A stretch of DNA of 64,000 bases. Source: Porphyridium purpureum (taxonomy: Eukaryota > Rhodophyta > Bangiophyceae > Porphyridiales > Porphyridiaceae). Location: positions 2,108,001 through 2,172,000 of the forward strand of contig VRMN01000001.1 of NCBI GenBank assembly GCA_008690995.1, read 5' to 3'. Position 1 is the stretch's first letter. The number at the start of each line of letters is the position of its first letter. Positions 30,071 to 38,893 of this stretch are shown here, in pieces. Below the pieces are notes generated by a model. It made no database searches and was not told the DNA's origin. It saw nothing but the letters and a program-made list of their open reading frames with translations. A program made the translations under genes and the position numbers.

Positions 30071-30133
30071 TTCGGCTGAGCGCGCTGGTGCGGTGGCTGT
30101 TTGCCGACGTTCGGACCTGCTGTGCACATTATT

Positions 30134-30355
30134 ATGCGTGCACCGGTGTTTGCGGCGTTCCGGCGCATCCCCAACAAGAAGATCGCGTTGCAGTGCTCGA
30201 ACGCGTACCACTACGCCACATCGTTTACGCGCGAGTGCGAGGCGGTGGACAAGATAGGGCAAGGTCGCGGGTGCTTACGACGACTCCCCTCTTCGATCGA
30301 GGCCTACGGTGTGCTCGACTCGGCGACAGAGCCGGACGGTGTCGCCATACTGTAG
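30134..30355 (+). CDS. Small 73-residue protein, unknown
   Basis: An ATG frame with strongly GC-rich third codon positions, like confirmed genes here, and a TATA-like box about 65 bp upstream. The product begins MRAPVFAAFRRIPNKKIALQ, a basic amphipathic start that could be a mitochondrial presequence. Three Cys lie in QCSNAYHYATSFTREC and GRGCLRRL; their spacing does not match the CHCH twin C-x9-C motif. The C-terminus is acidic. No family recognised. Confidence 0.5.
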   Translation: MRAPVFAAFRRIPNKKIALQCSNAYHYATSFTRECEAVDKIGQGRGCLRRLPSSIEAYGVLDSATEPDGVAIL

Positions 30356-31524
30356 CGGACTAGGAGGATGATGGGTAAGCTAGCAGATTTTAAAGACTCT
30401 CGCTGATAGATCAATGATGTTCTAGCCGCTCGCGACTGGTCAGAATATTGGCATCCCCGGATACCCGCTGCCATCACTTCGAACATAGCGAGGGCTGCAC
30501 AATTTTCCTCTTGGCCATCTCGACACGCATGTCATACGCCGCATGATTTTCGTCTCTTCTAGAATGTTCTGCACGCTGCGTGCCACGCCCTACCCAGACC
30601 AAGCGATGCCTATGGCCATTCGGTTTCAGCTACCTCGTGAACCGCTCGGGATTCAAACCATTACAAAACATACACCTTCCAGGGCATGACGTGCGACTGC
30701 GAACGGGCACAAAGCGCCTGTAGCGGTGAGGAGGAGGCGCAGGAGGAGAAACGGAGAAACTTGGAACGGACAACAAGCAAAGGCACCACATGACATGGCA
30801 CTGTTCTGGCCATCCATACCATCCACGGCTTTTTGGTGCTGCGTCAGACACGCCCGCGCGATGCGCACTGACAAGAAAACGTTTCCGGTATGAAAAACCG
30901 ACGATTCGGCGTGCTTCGTGCACCCGGCCTTGAAGATTTTTGTTGCTTTTTTGGGGCGGCGCGGTTTTCCACCACAAAATCCGGTGTTTCTATGAAATCC
31001 GGCGCGTTGGAGCAGATTCCAGGCGCTTAATGCAGCTGGAAAGATCTGCACGCTGCACCACACGTGTGTGTTGTGCATGTGCACGCCGGTGAGTATCACC
31101 GGATAGTGGTGGTTTCGTCCTTCGACACGGTCGGGTGGTTGTAGTGTATGTGGTGGGACTAGCCGGTTTGGACGCTTGTGAGAGGGACACATACGCGGTT
31201 GTGTTGGATGCGGATGTTCGTGTGTGTGTGTGTGTGTGTGTGTGTGGAAGAACGTGGATGGCTGTAGCCAGGATTATTGATGGTGTTGGCGGATAGCACG
31301 TCATAAAGAGCGCCGCGCACGACGCGTAACAAAGTTTGAAAGGTGGTCGGATACCTGTGAGATTCCCGTGCAAGGCGCGGACGTGGTGTGGAGAGATACA
31401 GATTGTCGGGGAGAGAGAGAGAGAGACGTTCATACCGTGAGAAGAGGACGGAGCGTTGTGGAGAAGGTTTGGGATGAAGAGTGAGCGCAGGTTGCGGACT
31501 GGAGAAGCAGACGTGTGTCATTAA
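30356..31524. other. Upstream region of the B-box gene, with simple repeats
   Basis: About 1.2 kb without a convincing gene; minus frames at 30653-31192 and 30990-31433 are Pro/Thr/His-rich readings of low-complexity DNA. It contains a (TG)13 tract (31221-31246) and a (GA)8 tract (31411-31426), the latter about 100 bp before the B-box gene's ATG. Confidence 0.5.
31221..31246. repeat. (TG)13 microsatellite
   Basis: Thirteen uninterrupted TG dinucleotides in the region upstream of the double B-box gene. Confidence 0.95.
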
Positions 31525-33705
31525 ATGACGCGGCTGGTGCAGGTGCGTGCGTTATGCGGGTCGTGTCACGCCGCGGTGAGCGCGTGGTTCTGCGCGCAGC
31601 ACCGCGCCGCGCTGTGCGAAAAGTGCGAGGCGCACTTGCATTCTAAGCGCGGGCTGTCGCAGAACTCACACCGGCGGTCTCACGGCTTCGCTTCCCCCGC
31701 CGGAGAGTCGTCTTCCGCGCACGGTAAAGTTAGCAGCCCTCCTATCGTAGGCCATGGCAGCGAGTCTGGCATGGCGCGCGACCGCGCGGGCACTGGGCTC
31801 GCGGGCGCGTCGCCGTGGTTCGAAGTCCAGGCGATTGCGGACCCGAAGACTGCAATGGATCATTTTCCGCCGAGCCTTGCACAGACGGTTGAAGCGGGGA
31901 AAGCTGCCGGGCGCGTGCTGGCTGCCGGCACGGCGGTTGAGCCCGCACAAGCCAGCGGTGGGAATCTTGATGGCCACCCACACTCTCAAAACTCTGCATA
32001 TGTCAAGACTGCTTTCTCACCGACCTTCAAGCGCCCCATCGATGAAGGGAACTCCTTGAGGACACAGGCATGTAAACAAACGAGCGTCATCGAAAAGGGG
32101 GACTTGGTACCGATTTCAAGCCTGCAAACCTCTGCACCTTGGCTAATTCAACAGCATCCGCAGGAGGAAAAGCAGGAGCATCGAAGTCGCCCGGAACAGC
32201 GGGGAGAGCAGAACCCGTACAGTGACTCGCATGACCAGCAAAGTCAGCAAAGGATGCAGCAGCAGCAGCAGCAACAACAACAAGAACATCACTATCACGG
32301 GCGTATGCAGCAGCAGGGGCAGCGGGAGGTACAACTACACAAAGAACAGTTGCAAGAAGAGCAGCAACCGGCAATGGTCTGTTCTCATGCACCGGCAGCA
32401 GCGCATTCGCCTTCCAATGGTACCGAGCAGTCGCACACGGTGATTCCAATGAGCAAGATTTTCGTATCGCTCATGATCTGCGAGTTTTGCGACTGGAGAC
32501 CTGCTGCTGTATACTGCGAGTCTGAATCAGTGACCATGTGCCGAAAGTGCGACAAGTTCTTCCATTCGGGGCACGAGGCATGCCTGCATTTGCGACGGCC
32601 CATTTCAGTCACGCAAATGCAGCGCTCAGTCACTTTGCTCGGTTACGAATCGCCGTCGCCGTCTTCGTCCAGCTCGGCGGACGAGAAGGATTACGTGCTG
32701 GAGTCAGATGATGGCAGCGTTGTTGAACCACCGAGCTCGCCTCCAAGCTCGCTGGTGAACGAATCCATGGACGGAGTTGTTGAGCGGGCGATCGATGTGA
32801 TACAAGCGCCCAACCATGACCTGCCAGATTCGGCGCGCGCGTTTGACGCACAGAAGCGTGCCATGCAGGTGATGGCTGAGCGCGCTGCTCAAAAGCACCG
32901 CCAGCACAATGCTGAAAACAAGCGACACGTCACGAAAAAGAGACGCACAGACCACCACATGCGTAATGTCACCGCAACGTCGCCTAATATTGTGATCGAC
33001 GAAGCGTCGGGTGTTGTACGGCAAACGCGCACAGGCGGTGCCGCCAGTAATGCAGGTGGAAGCGGTGGAGATGGATCGGAGCCAACCGCCTCTTCATTGC
33101 CGCAGCGCGATCCGGCTTCCAGTGGCAACGATACGCGGACCAGTGGGCAGTCCAATTCGGGCAATAATGCTGCGTCAGGTGGCTCGGGAACAGGTGGGTC
33201 TGGAACGGGAAGGGGGTTTGGGACTGGTGGCTCTGGCACCGGCGGTTCCGGCACAGGCGGTTCATTGGCCACAGACGGTTTAGAAACCGTGAAGGGCTCT
33301 GCAAGCAAACCGCCGCGACACTCTCTAGGCCAGAACCACAGTCGTAGCGGCAGTGGAAGCGGCAGTGGAAGTGGCAAAGACGGTGGCAGCGACTCTGGCG
33401 GCAGTGGTAGTGGTAGCGGCAGTAGAAGTGGTCGTGCAGGACCCGCGCACAGCAGTGGCAGCGGGAACAGCCGGACAGGCAGTGGAACTGTTAGTGGTAG
33501 CGGTAGTAGAACCGGTAGTGGCAGCGGCAGCGGCAGCGGCAGCGGCAGCGGTCGAGCCAGTGGGAACGGCTCAGGAAGTGCCAGTGCTAGTGCAAGTGCA
33601 AGTGCAAGTAACGGCATGAGCAGCCAGAGCCGGCGAGTGGAAAGCTTGAGCAGTGGTGCCGTCTCAGCGAAGATGATGCCTCCGTCAGACCAGGCTCCGC
33701 AGTGA
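31525..33705 (+). CDS. Double B-box zinc-finger protein with polyQ and Ser-Gly tail
   Basis: A 726-residue protein with two plant-type B-boxes, both matching C-x2-C-x8-C-x7-C-x2-C-x4-H. Box 1 is at the very N-terminus (Cys11, 14, 23, 31, 34, His39). Box 2 lies in the middle at about residues 316-345 (CEFCDWRPAAVYC, then MCRKCDKFFH). Plant and algal BBX proteins act in light and clock transcription. No CCT domain is seen; instead a basic stretch with a possible nuclear signal (HVTKKRRTDHH) occurs around 470. Between the boxes lies a Gln-rich region with a pure CAG run (32255-32285). The last ~200 residues are nearly all Ser/Gly/Thr (SGSGSGSG), encoded by GGCAGT-like repeats. About 280 residues between the boxes is much more than in plant BBX proteins. 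Confidence 0.88.
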   Translation: MTRLVQVRALCGSCHAAVSAWFCAQHRAALCEKCEAHLHSKRGLSQNSHRRSHGFASPAGESSSAHGKVSSPPIVGHGSESGMARDRAGTGLAGASPWFEVQAIADPKTAMDHFPPSLAQTVEAGKAAGRVLAAGTAVEPAQASGGNLDGHPHSQNSAYVKTAFSPTFKRPIDEGNSLRTQACKQTSVIEKGDLVPISSLQTSAPWLIQQHPQEEKQEHRSRPEQRGEQNPYSDSHDQQSQQRMQQQQQQQQQEHHYHGRMQQQGQREVQLHKEQLQEEQQPAMVCSHAPAAAHSPSNGTEQSHTVIPMSKIFVSLMICEFCDWRPAAVYCESESVTMCRKCDKFFHSGHEACLHLRRPISVTQMQRSVTLLGYESPSPSSSSSADEKDYVLESDDGSVVEPPSSPPSSLVNESMDGVVERAIDVIQAPNHDLPDSARAFDAQKRAMQVMAERAAQKHRQHNAENKRHVTKKRRTDHHMRNVTATSPNIVIDEASGVVRQTRTGGAASNAGGSGGDGSEPTASSLPQRDPASSGNDTRTSGQSNSGNNAASGGSGTGGSGTGRGFGTGGSGTGGSGTGGSLATDGLETVKGSASKPPRHSLGQNHSRSGSGSGSGSGKDGGSDSGGSGSGSGSRSGRAGPAHSSGSGNSRTGSGTVSGSGSRTGSGSGSGSGSGSGRASGNGSGSASASASASASNGMSSQSRRVESLSSGAVSAKMMPPSDQAPQ
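33341..33610 (+). repeat. Hexamer-like GGCAGT repeats encoding Ser-Gly
   Basis: A low-complexity coding stretch in the B-box gene made of GGCAGT/GGTAGT/GGAAGT variants, later GCAAGT. The copies are imperfect, so this is an old, drifting expansion. Confidence 0.8.
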
Positions 33706-34030
33706 CACAAATTGTATTAGTAGATAGGATAAAAGAAAAGGCCAGCGTCTGCGAGCTGGCAGCAAGCGCTTGGGCCGGTTTTGGTGCAACCCATGGGCCG
33801 CGCGAGCGGCCAAGTTGGGACATGCTATTCGTGCAGGTTTCAGACGTTCTTGTCTTCGAGAACGTGTCCCAAAATTTTTATCATAGAGAGTTCTTTGGAG
33901 TTGAAAAAAAAAGGAGTCGGAAATCTTTCGAAAGGCGCCGAGGGCGAAGCAACTTGGCGGCACGCGGTGGTCGGTGGCGGGGAAGGAGCGAGCTGGAGAA
34001 GAAGCGCTTTCCACCGCGGCCTTCCGTGGG
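33706..34030. other. Intergenic region, no gene seen
   Basis: About 325 bp between two rightward genes. It contains an A-rich run (gaaaaaaaaaggag, near 33903) and nothing else notable. Confidence 0.4.
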
Positions 34031-35203
34031 ATGCAGAACAAGTCGGCTTCCGCGTTGGACGGGGCGGACGCGGCGGACGCGGCACAGCCACACAGTAGCA
34101 GCACGTACGAGTTTCGCTTTAGGACAACCGGGCTAGCAACGCCGTGCGCGACACCCGTGATGATGCGGCGCGTTCGCCTGGGAGGGAATGGCTCCCGGGA
34201 TGCCGCGTGGTCTCCGGATTTCAACACGTCGCCACCACCGCCGGCCGCGCTGTCGCGCTTCCTGCAGCTCGCGCTCCATGACGAAAAAGGCAACGAGACG
34301 GCAAGCTTGCGAGCATGGGAAAAACAGAACAGTGCATCGGCTTCTGCAGTGCCAAATCGTCTCCCAGCGAAACCCAGAAGCAGTCTGCCGTCCAATTTCT
34401 TTGCGCTGAATTCGACAGGCAGCAGCGACGTGTTTTCGATTGAAACGGCTGGTACAAAGAGGAGAGTTGGGGCTCTTCGGAGCGTGTTTGACTCTGAAGA
34501 CGAGCTGCTCACTGATAACTTTCGAACCGCGAAACGCTTCGCGGCTGCGCAGCTTGCGTCGGATATGTCAAGCTTGAGTCTTGATGCACGCGCCGAAGAG
34601 TCAGACACGGACAAGGAGGGAGGCGCCGACGACTCTGACGGTGATATTTCGTCATGTACCGCTTCAGTTGCGGCGTCGCGGCCTCGGCATGGCATACTGG
34701 TCTCAAGAAAACGAAGCTCGCGTGTGTCGTCACCTCTCGCATCGTTCCGCATGCAAAGCCGCTCGCGCGGCCCTCTCCGGCATTTGGTTGCACCATCGTC
34801 GCCATCGTCATCCGAGCGATCGGATAGATATTATGAGGCGCTTGCAACGGCGTCAGGGCCGCTGTATTCTTCTGAGACTTCAATACTTGTGTACCGCCCA
34901 CCTGTTATGAGGTGCCCTGTGGTCGATGACGCGGCCAGCACTTTGAGCGAGGAGCTCGAGACGCGACCTGTGAGGCTGCATTCTTCGCTCGCGCACACAG
35001 AATGGCAAACGGGCGTCGTACACGCGGTCCAGTACGCTTCGGCCGGAACAGGCAGAACTTGTAGCTCGCCGGAACCCGGTGTGGGCCGGCCAGCAAAGGA
35101 CGACGAGGAATTGGACGACGCGTCGGCTCTTTCACCACGACACGAGAGACCACAGCAACACCAATATACATGCATTGTGTCGTATCATCCTCAGTGCCCG
35201 TAG
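34031..35203 (+). CDS. Ser-rich disordered hypothetical protein
   Basis: From the first ATG (MQNKSASALD) 390 residues; the frame opens upstream at GTG 33974. No known domain. Short protein-like islands are STYEFRFRTTGLATPCATPV near the N-terminus, SRDAAWSPDFNTSPPPP, RRVGALRSVFDSEDELLTDN and SDRYYEALATASGPLYSSE. Between them are Ser/Asp/Glu-rich stretches with many SP/TP-like sites, suggesting a phosphorylated regulatory protein; this is inference. A long antisense frame (33685-34752 -) is treated as a shadow. It could be a lineage-specific nuclear protein. Confidence 0.6.
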   Translation: MQNKSASALDGADAADAAQPHSSSTYEFRFRTTGLATPCATPVMMRRVRLGGNGSRDAAWSPDFNTSPPPPAALSRFLQLALHDEKGNETASLRAWEKQNSASASAVPNRLPAKPRSSLPSNFFALNSTGSSDVFSIETAGTKRRVGALRSVFDSEDELLTDNFRTAKRFAAAQLASDMSSLSLDARAEESDTDKEGGADDSDGDISSCTASVAASRPRHGILVSRKRSSRVSSPLASFRMQSRSRGPLRHLVAPSSPSSSERSDRYYEALATASGPLYSSETSILVYRPPVMRCPVVDDAASTLSEELETRPVRLHSSLAHTEWQTGVVHAVQYASAGTGRTCSSPEPGVGRPAKDDEELDDASALSPRHERPQQHQYTCIVSYHPQCP

Positions 35204-35242
35204 CTGGACGTGACACGCGTCAAGGAAAAGGAGAGAATAAAC

Positions 35243-36388
35243 ATGGTAGTAGCCGACGAGGTGGTGTTCGTGGCACCAGAGCGCATAGAGGTGCGCGTGC
35301 GTGATCTGGACGTTGCCGATGCGGACGTGACGCGTGAGGGAAGCGAACATGTGCTGATCGAGACCGCGTATTCGGCGATCAGCGCCGGTACGGAAATGCT
35401 TCTGTACAAGGGTCTGATGCCGGCCGATGTGCCCCTGGATGCCGTGTTCTCCCATGCGCAGGCGGCTGCATCGCGCTACCCCGTGCGGTATGGCTATGCG
35501 TTGGTTGGGCACCTATCGCCAGGCGGCCAGCGCGTGTTTGCGTTTCTTCCGCACGCGTCGCGCGCCAAAGTGCGTCACGACGAGCTCGGGACCAGCGTGC
35601 TTGACATCCCACACGGTGTGAGCATGCTTGACGGCTTGCTAATGCCGAATGTGGAGACCGCCCTCAGCGTGGTGATGGATGCGCAGCTCGAGCCCGGTGC
35701 GCGCGTGGCCGTGTTTGGACAGGGCGTTGTAGGCTTGCTCACCGCCGCAGTCATCAAAACATGTTATCCGATGGTGCATGTATCCGCAGTGGATGTAGAT
35801 GTGTCGCGACTGCGCAGGGGTCAAGATCTCGGATGGGTCGACCAGGCTGTTCCCGTGACGACCGAGACGAGCCCCGCGCAGGCTCGAGAGCAGCTGTCGA
35901 GTCCCGACGGTCGAGCCCCAGACGTCTGCATTGAGGTGTCAGGCAACCCACGCGCATTGGACTTGTGCCTTGAGAGTGTGGCTGACCACGGCCGCATCGT
36001 ACTCGCGTCATGGTACGGCAACAAGCACGTGGAACTGCACCGGCTGGGGGCGCGCTTCCATCGCAGTCACGTGACGCTCGTCGCATCACAAGTTTCTACG
36101 CTGCCTGCGTCCCTGCTGGGCCGCTGGGACAAGAAGCGGCGGATGGAATTGGTGTGGCGTCTAGTGGCACTCATCCGCCCGTCGCAGCTGATTTCCCACT
36201 TTGCGCGTATTGAGCACGCACAGGAGCTGTACAAGTTGACGGCGCGCTCTGAAGCGCTACAGGGCGTGCTGGAGTACAAACATGAAATTAGGGACGACAC
36301 GGAACGAGAGGAGCGCGACACGCTTCGTGCGAGCACAACTCAAATTTCTTGGAAGCGCCGACGAGTCGAACCAGATTCCGAAAAGTAA
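35243..36388 (+). CDS. MDR-superfamily oxidoreductase (BchC/threonine-dehydrogenase-like)
   Basis: A 381-residue medium-chain dehydrogenase/reductase. The N-terminal GroES-like part shows VLIETAYSAISAGTEMLLYK, a pattern (S-x-I-S-x-G-T-E) typical of the zinc-independent group annotated as bacteriochlorophyllide dehydrogenase (BchC) or COG1063-related enzymes. There is no structural-zinc Cys cluster. The Rossmann part contains VAVFGQGVVGLLTAAVIK and an acidic strand end VDVDVSRL, consistent with NAD binding. Later GRIVLASWYGNKHVEL and the C-terminal SHFARIEHAQELYKL also fit. A charged tail (DDTEREERDTLRA, KRRRVEPDSEK) is extra. The frame opens at GTG 35210; the ATG at 35243 is used. Substrate cannot be read; chlorophyll-related chemistry is only one option. 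Confidence 0.82.
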   Translation: MVVADEVVFVAPERIEVRVRDLDVADADVTREGSEHVLIETAYSAISAGTEMLLYKGLMPADVPLDAVFSHAQAAASRYPVRYGYALVGHLSPGGQRVFAFLPHASRAKVRHDELGTSVLDIPHGVSMLDGLLMPNVETALSVVMDAQLEPGARVAVFGQGVVGLLTAAVIKTCYPMVHVSAVDVDVSRLRRGQDLGWVDQAVPVTTETSPAQAREQLSSPDGRAPDVCIEVSGNPRALDLCLESVADHGRIVLASWYGNKHVELHRLGARFHRSHVTLVASQVSTLPASLLGRWDKKRRMELVWRLVALIRPSQLISHFARIEHAQELYKLTARSEALQGVLEYKHEIRDDTEREERDTLRASTTQISWKRRRVEPDSEK

Positions 36389-36910
36389 GCGATGGTGGAG
36401 GCCGTGTCCTGCGAGCAGCCACGTTGGATGAAAGTCTCGGACACGCATAGTATGCGTTTTCAGCTTGGTGCGCTTCGCAAGACATGGGCAAGATCAGTGC
36501 ACTAGGTCGGTTCCGCACGAACAAACACACACGACGGGCGCGTGTACTGCTGGTCTGTCCTGATCTGCGGATCCTTTTGACCATCGTCCGACTGCATTCG
36601 CACATCGTATGTAGCAGTCTGGCGTGCCGTGGGATTAGACAGCTAGAACAGCGTGCGCACTAGCCGATTGCCTTCCGCGACGAGTTGTGCGTCTGTGTGA
36701 CAGCGCTAAACATACTACCCCCCCGTTGTCTCGCAGATGCTGCATTATATAATCACGACGCAGTTATTTGCAGACATCCGACACCCGGGCAGAGCTGGCA
36801 CGACAGCCAATAAAGCTGGCGACAAGTCGAAGGCTTGGTAAGCGCCCTCTCCGCGCGGCGTCGCATTGGCCTCCCCAAAAACTTGGCCGGGATCCTTCCC
36901 CGGGAAATAC
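36389..36910. other. Intergenic region, no gene seen
   Basis: About 520 bp between the oxidoreductase gene and tRNA-Phe. A TATA-like tgcattatataatc lies near 36740-36753. No coding frame is convincing. Confidence 0.4.
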
Positions 36911-36916
36911 AAAAAA
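36911..36916 (-). terminator. Pol III T-run terminator of tRNA-Phe
   Basis: Six A on the plus strand, read as TTTTTT on the minus strand, lie 8 nt past the discriminator base of tRNA-Phe. Confidence 0.75.
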
Positions 36917-36924
36917 TTAACGCG

Positions 36925-36997
36925 TGGCTTGAGTCAGGATCGAACTGACGACCGCACGATCTTCAGTCGTGCGCTCTCCCAACTGAGCTATCAAGCC
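36925..36997 (-). tRNA. tRNA-Phe (anticodon GAA)
   Basis: The cloverleaf folds fully on the minus strand. A 7-bp acceptor stem pairs GGCTTGA with TCAAGCC, with discriminator A. The D arm contains TAGCTCAGTTGG, a perfect Pol III A box. The anticodon stem pairs CACGA with TCGTG around loop CTGAAGA (GAA). The variable loop is short, and the T arm GTCAG-TTCGATC-CTGAC acts as the B box. No intron and no encoded CCA. Internal promoters and the T-run just downstream indicate a nuclear Pol III gene. Confidence 0.97.
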
Positions 36998-37248
36998 ATT
37001 TGCACATGCCAGGGAAGGGGAAAATCAATATTAAATATATATATTGTCTGAGTCGTTTTATCCAGGCTGTGGTTCGAGTGCGGAACTAAATTTAGTCGTT
37101 CATATGAACCAGGCGAGTGTGAAAGAAATCGGGGGTGGTGGCGGCTGTGGGGCGGTGTGGAGCAGGTGCAGAAGGAGAGGGAGGGAGGGAAGGAAAGGGA
37201 AGTGGGTGGGGTCGGAGGAGGAGGGGAAGGAAGGATCAGATATCCAGG

Positions 37249-37962
37249 ATGGAGATGATTCGCTCGCTGAGTGGGAAGAGAAAGGAGGACGATCCGAAAT
37301 GGCTGAAGAAGGAGCTTGCGCGGGTGGAGGCGACCGTTACGTACCAGCGGAAGCAGAACATGGACATGATGAACATCAACTCGACGGATGTGGGCAAGAA
37401 GGTCGAGCACAAGCAGCTCCAGGTGGAGAAGGAAAAGCTGGACATGCAAGAGGAGCAGCTCAGGGAAAAGTACAACGAGCTCGAGCGCGAGTATGAGCGC
37501 TGCGTCATGATGGTGGACCACCCAGAGGCCGCCGAGGCCAGTCTGTTTGCACTCGAGGACGCTTACACCCAGGCAAAGCTGCGCGAGACGCGCGCCGCCG
37601 CTGACTTTCACGACTACACGCGCACGATGCGCCTGCAGAACGAGCTGATTGTCACCAGCATCGAGCAACTGTACAAGGAAGGCCTTGAATTGCCCGAGGG
37701 ACTCGACAAGCTCGAGCCGTACAAGCCGCGCTACGTCGCTCTTCCAAAGGAAGACTTAGAGTCGCTATACAAGAAGCCGGAGGATATCTCGATCATTGAG
37801 CCCCTGCGCAGCGAGCGTTACTCGAAGAAAAGAGTCGCGGACCAGGCGCGCGCACAGGCGTCCGCTGGCTTTGCGCGCACAAAGACGGGGACGTTTACCG
37901 ACATAACACCGAACAAGGTATGGCGTGAAAACTCGTCGAGAAACTTGATTTACCGCGACTAG
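37249..37962 (+). CDS. Coiled-coil protein, unknown function
   Basis: From the ATG at 37249 (MEMIRSLSGKRKEDDPKWLK) 237 residues. Residues about 15-90 form a long charged helix likely to be a coiled coil (KQLQVEKEKLDMQEEQLREK, ELEREYERCV). A second helical part covers LFALEDAYTQAKLRETRAAA and LQNELIVTSIEQLYKEGLEL. The C-terminal 60 residues are extended and basic. No catalytic motif and no family I can name. The leader is strongly purine-rich (37170-37245). The frame is open upstream to 37135, but that part only reads low-complexity G-rich DNA. Confidence 0.8.
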   Translation: MEMIRSLSGKRKEDDPKWLKKELARVEATVTYQRKQNMDMMNINSTDVGKKVEHKQLQVEKEKLDMQEEQLREKYNELEREYERCVMMVDHPEAAEASLFALEDAYTQAKLRETRAAADFHDYTRTMRLQNELIVTSIEQLYKEGLELPEGLDKLEPYKPRYVALPKEDLESLYKKPEDISIIEPLRSERYSKKRVADQARAQASAGFARTKTGTFTDITPNKVWRENSSRNLIYRD

Positions 37963-38389
37963 TGGGAGCGAGAGCATCTGCCGGAAGCGCTTGGGCCTCT
38001 TGACGGAAGCGCCATGGGTTTAGAAGAGCGAATCTGCATTTTTTTATTATTTTCGGAGTGGACGGGTTGCCGAGTGGAAGCAGTATCCGCGTGTCAAGTA
38101 GCCGAACGCGCACGCTTCACTGGTGGATAAAGGGTCGTCTAACGACAAGGGCGGCAAGGTCTTTTTCTTTCCAAGTAATAATTGGTAGGCTTGTCTGGAA
38201 ACGGAAGGAATGCCCGTACTTGATGACAAAAGAACCAATCCATTTGCCCGTGGCGGCTCTTGCAACGAAGTGCCGCCAAAGCGGCAGGCTATTCTTCTCG
38301 CTCAGTGGCCTAGGAGACGATCAGTGGTGCCAAAGTTGGGCGGGGACTCTCCACTTTGGTCCCAACGATAAATTCCTCGCACACTTAGT
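37963..38389. other. Convergent intergenic region with RNA-structure potential
   Basis: About 430 bp between the coiled-coil gene (+) and NAA38 (-), so it should hold both 3' ends. It contains a TGCCGC-CAAA-GCGGCA hairpin (38271-38286) and two interlocked inverted repeats at 38330-38366. No gene. Confidence 0.5.
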
Positions 38390-38767
38390 TCACCTCTGCG
38401 CATAAATGGAAACTATTTCGTGACTCGGCACAAGAACCAGCCCCATCCTTCTCGACACGTACTGCATTGGCGCCACACGGTTTTGCGCAGCCCTGTCCCC
38501 ACTGTTCACGACTTCTGCATCGCTGAAACCACTCTCAACGGCGCATGGCGCGTGCTCCTCAGCCACGCTCAGGAGGATATTGCGATGCGCGTCGAGACTC
38601 TCGAAACGGCCGATAATGATGCGCCCGTCACGCAGGTCAACTCGCATCGGCCGCAATAGCATTTTCCGCACATCGCCCTTTGGGTCGCTGGTCTGGTGCT
38701 CGGCATTCGGGCTCGCGGAGCTTTCCTCGCCCGCCCCTGCCGGCCCAAACACGTCAAAGTTTCGCAT
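38390..38767 (-). CDS. NAA38: NatC auxiliary subunit NAA38 (Lsm-domain protein)
   Basis: A 125-residue Sm-like protein. Sm1 is MRVDLRDGRIIIGRFESLDA, then a strand NILLSVAEEH; Sm2 is GLVLVPSHEIVSIYAQ. The order and the V-P-x-H-x-I-V-S-I ending match NAA38/LSMD1, the small subunit of N-terminal acetyltransferase C, rather than canonical Lsm1-8 proteins, which end Sm2 with (I/L)RG(D/N). The N-terminal 30 residues are disordered. The protein would work in the cytosol at the ribosome with NAA30 and NAA35. Confidence 0.85.
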   Translation of the reverse strand: MRNFDVFGPAGAGEESSASPNAEHQTSDPKGDVRKMLLRPMRVDLRDGRIIIGRFESLDAHRNILLSVAEEHAPCAVESGFSDAEVVNSGDRAAQNRVAPMQYVSRRMGLVLVPSHEIVSIYAQR

Positions 38768-38893
38768 AGCTCGGGAGCCGCGGTCCGTCCACGTTGACTG
38801 ACCCGCTCTGCATACGAGGACGCGCCGCTGTGGCCGAAATGCTCTGTCGTTGCTCGCAGTCTTTATTTATAGTTGTAAGGCCAGGCGCCTGCT

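Larger units (their letters stand above)
28074..30133. other. Gene-poor region with small candidate ORFs and a hairpin
   Basis: About 2 kb after the disordered-protein gene. It holds two weak small-ORF candidates (28905-29117 and 29303-29608) and a strong perfect hairpin at 29841-29866, each entered separately. No tRNA or known ncRNA fold was recognised. Confidence 0.4.

Noticed and set aside
32889-33710. 273-codon minus-strand Pro-Leu repeat frame
   Set aside because: It is only the reverse reading of the Ser-Gly repeats of the B-box gene.
33685-34752. 355-codon minus-strand frame opposite the Ser-rich protein
   Set aside because: Ser/Arg-rich shadow with no domain; the plus-strand frame has more protein-like islands.
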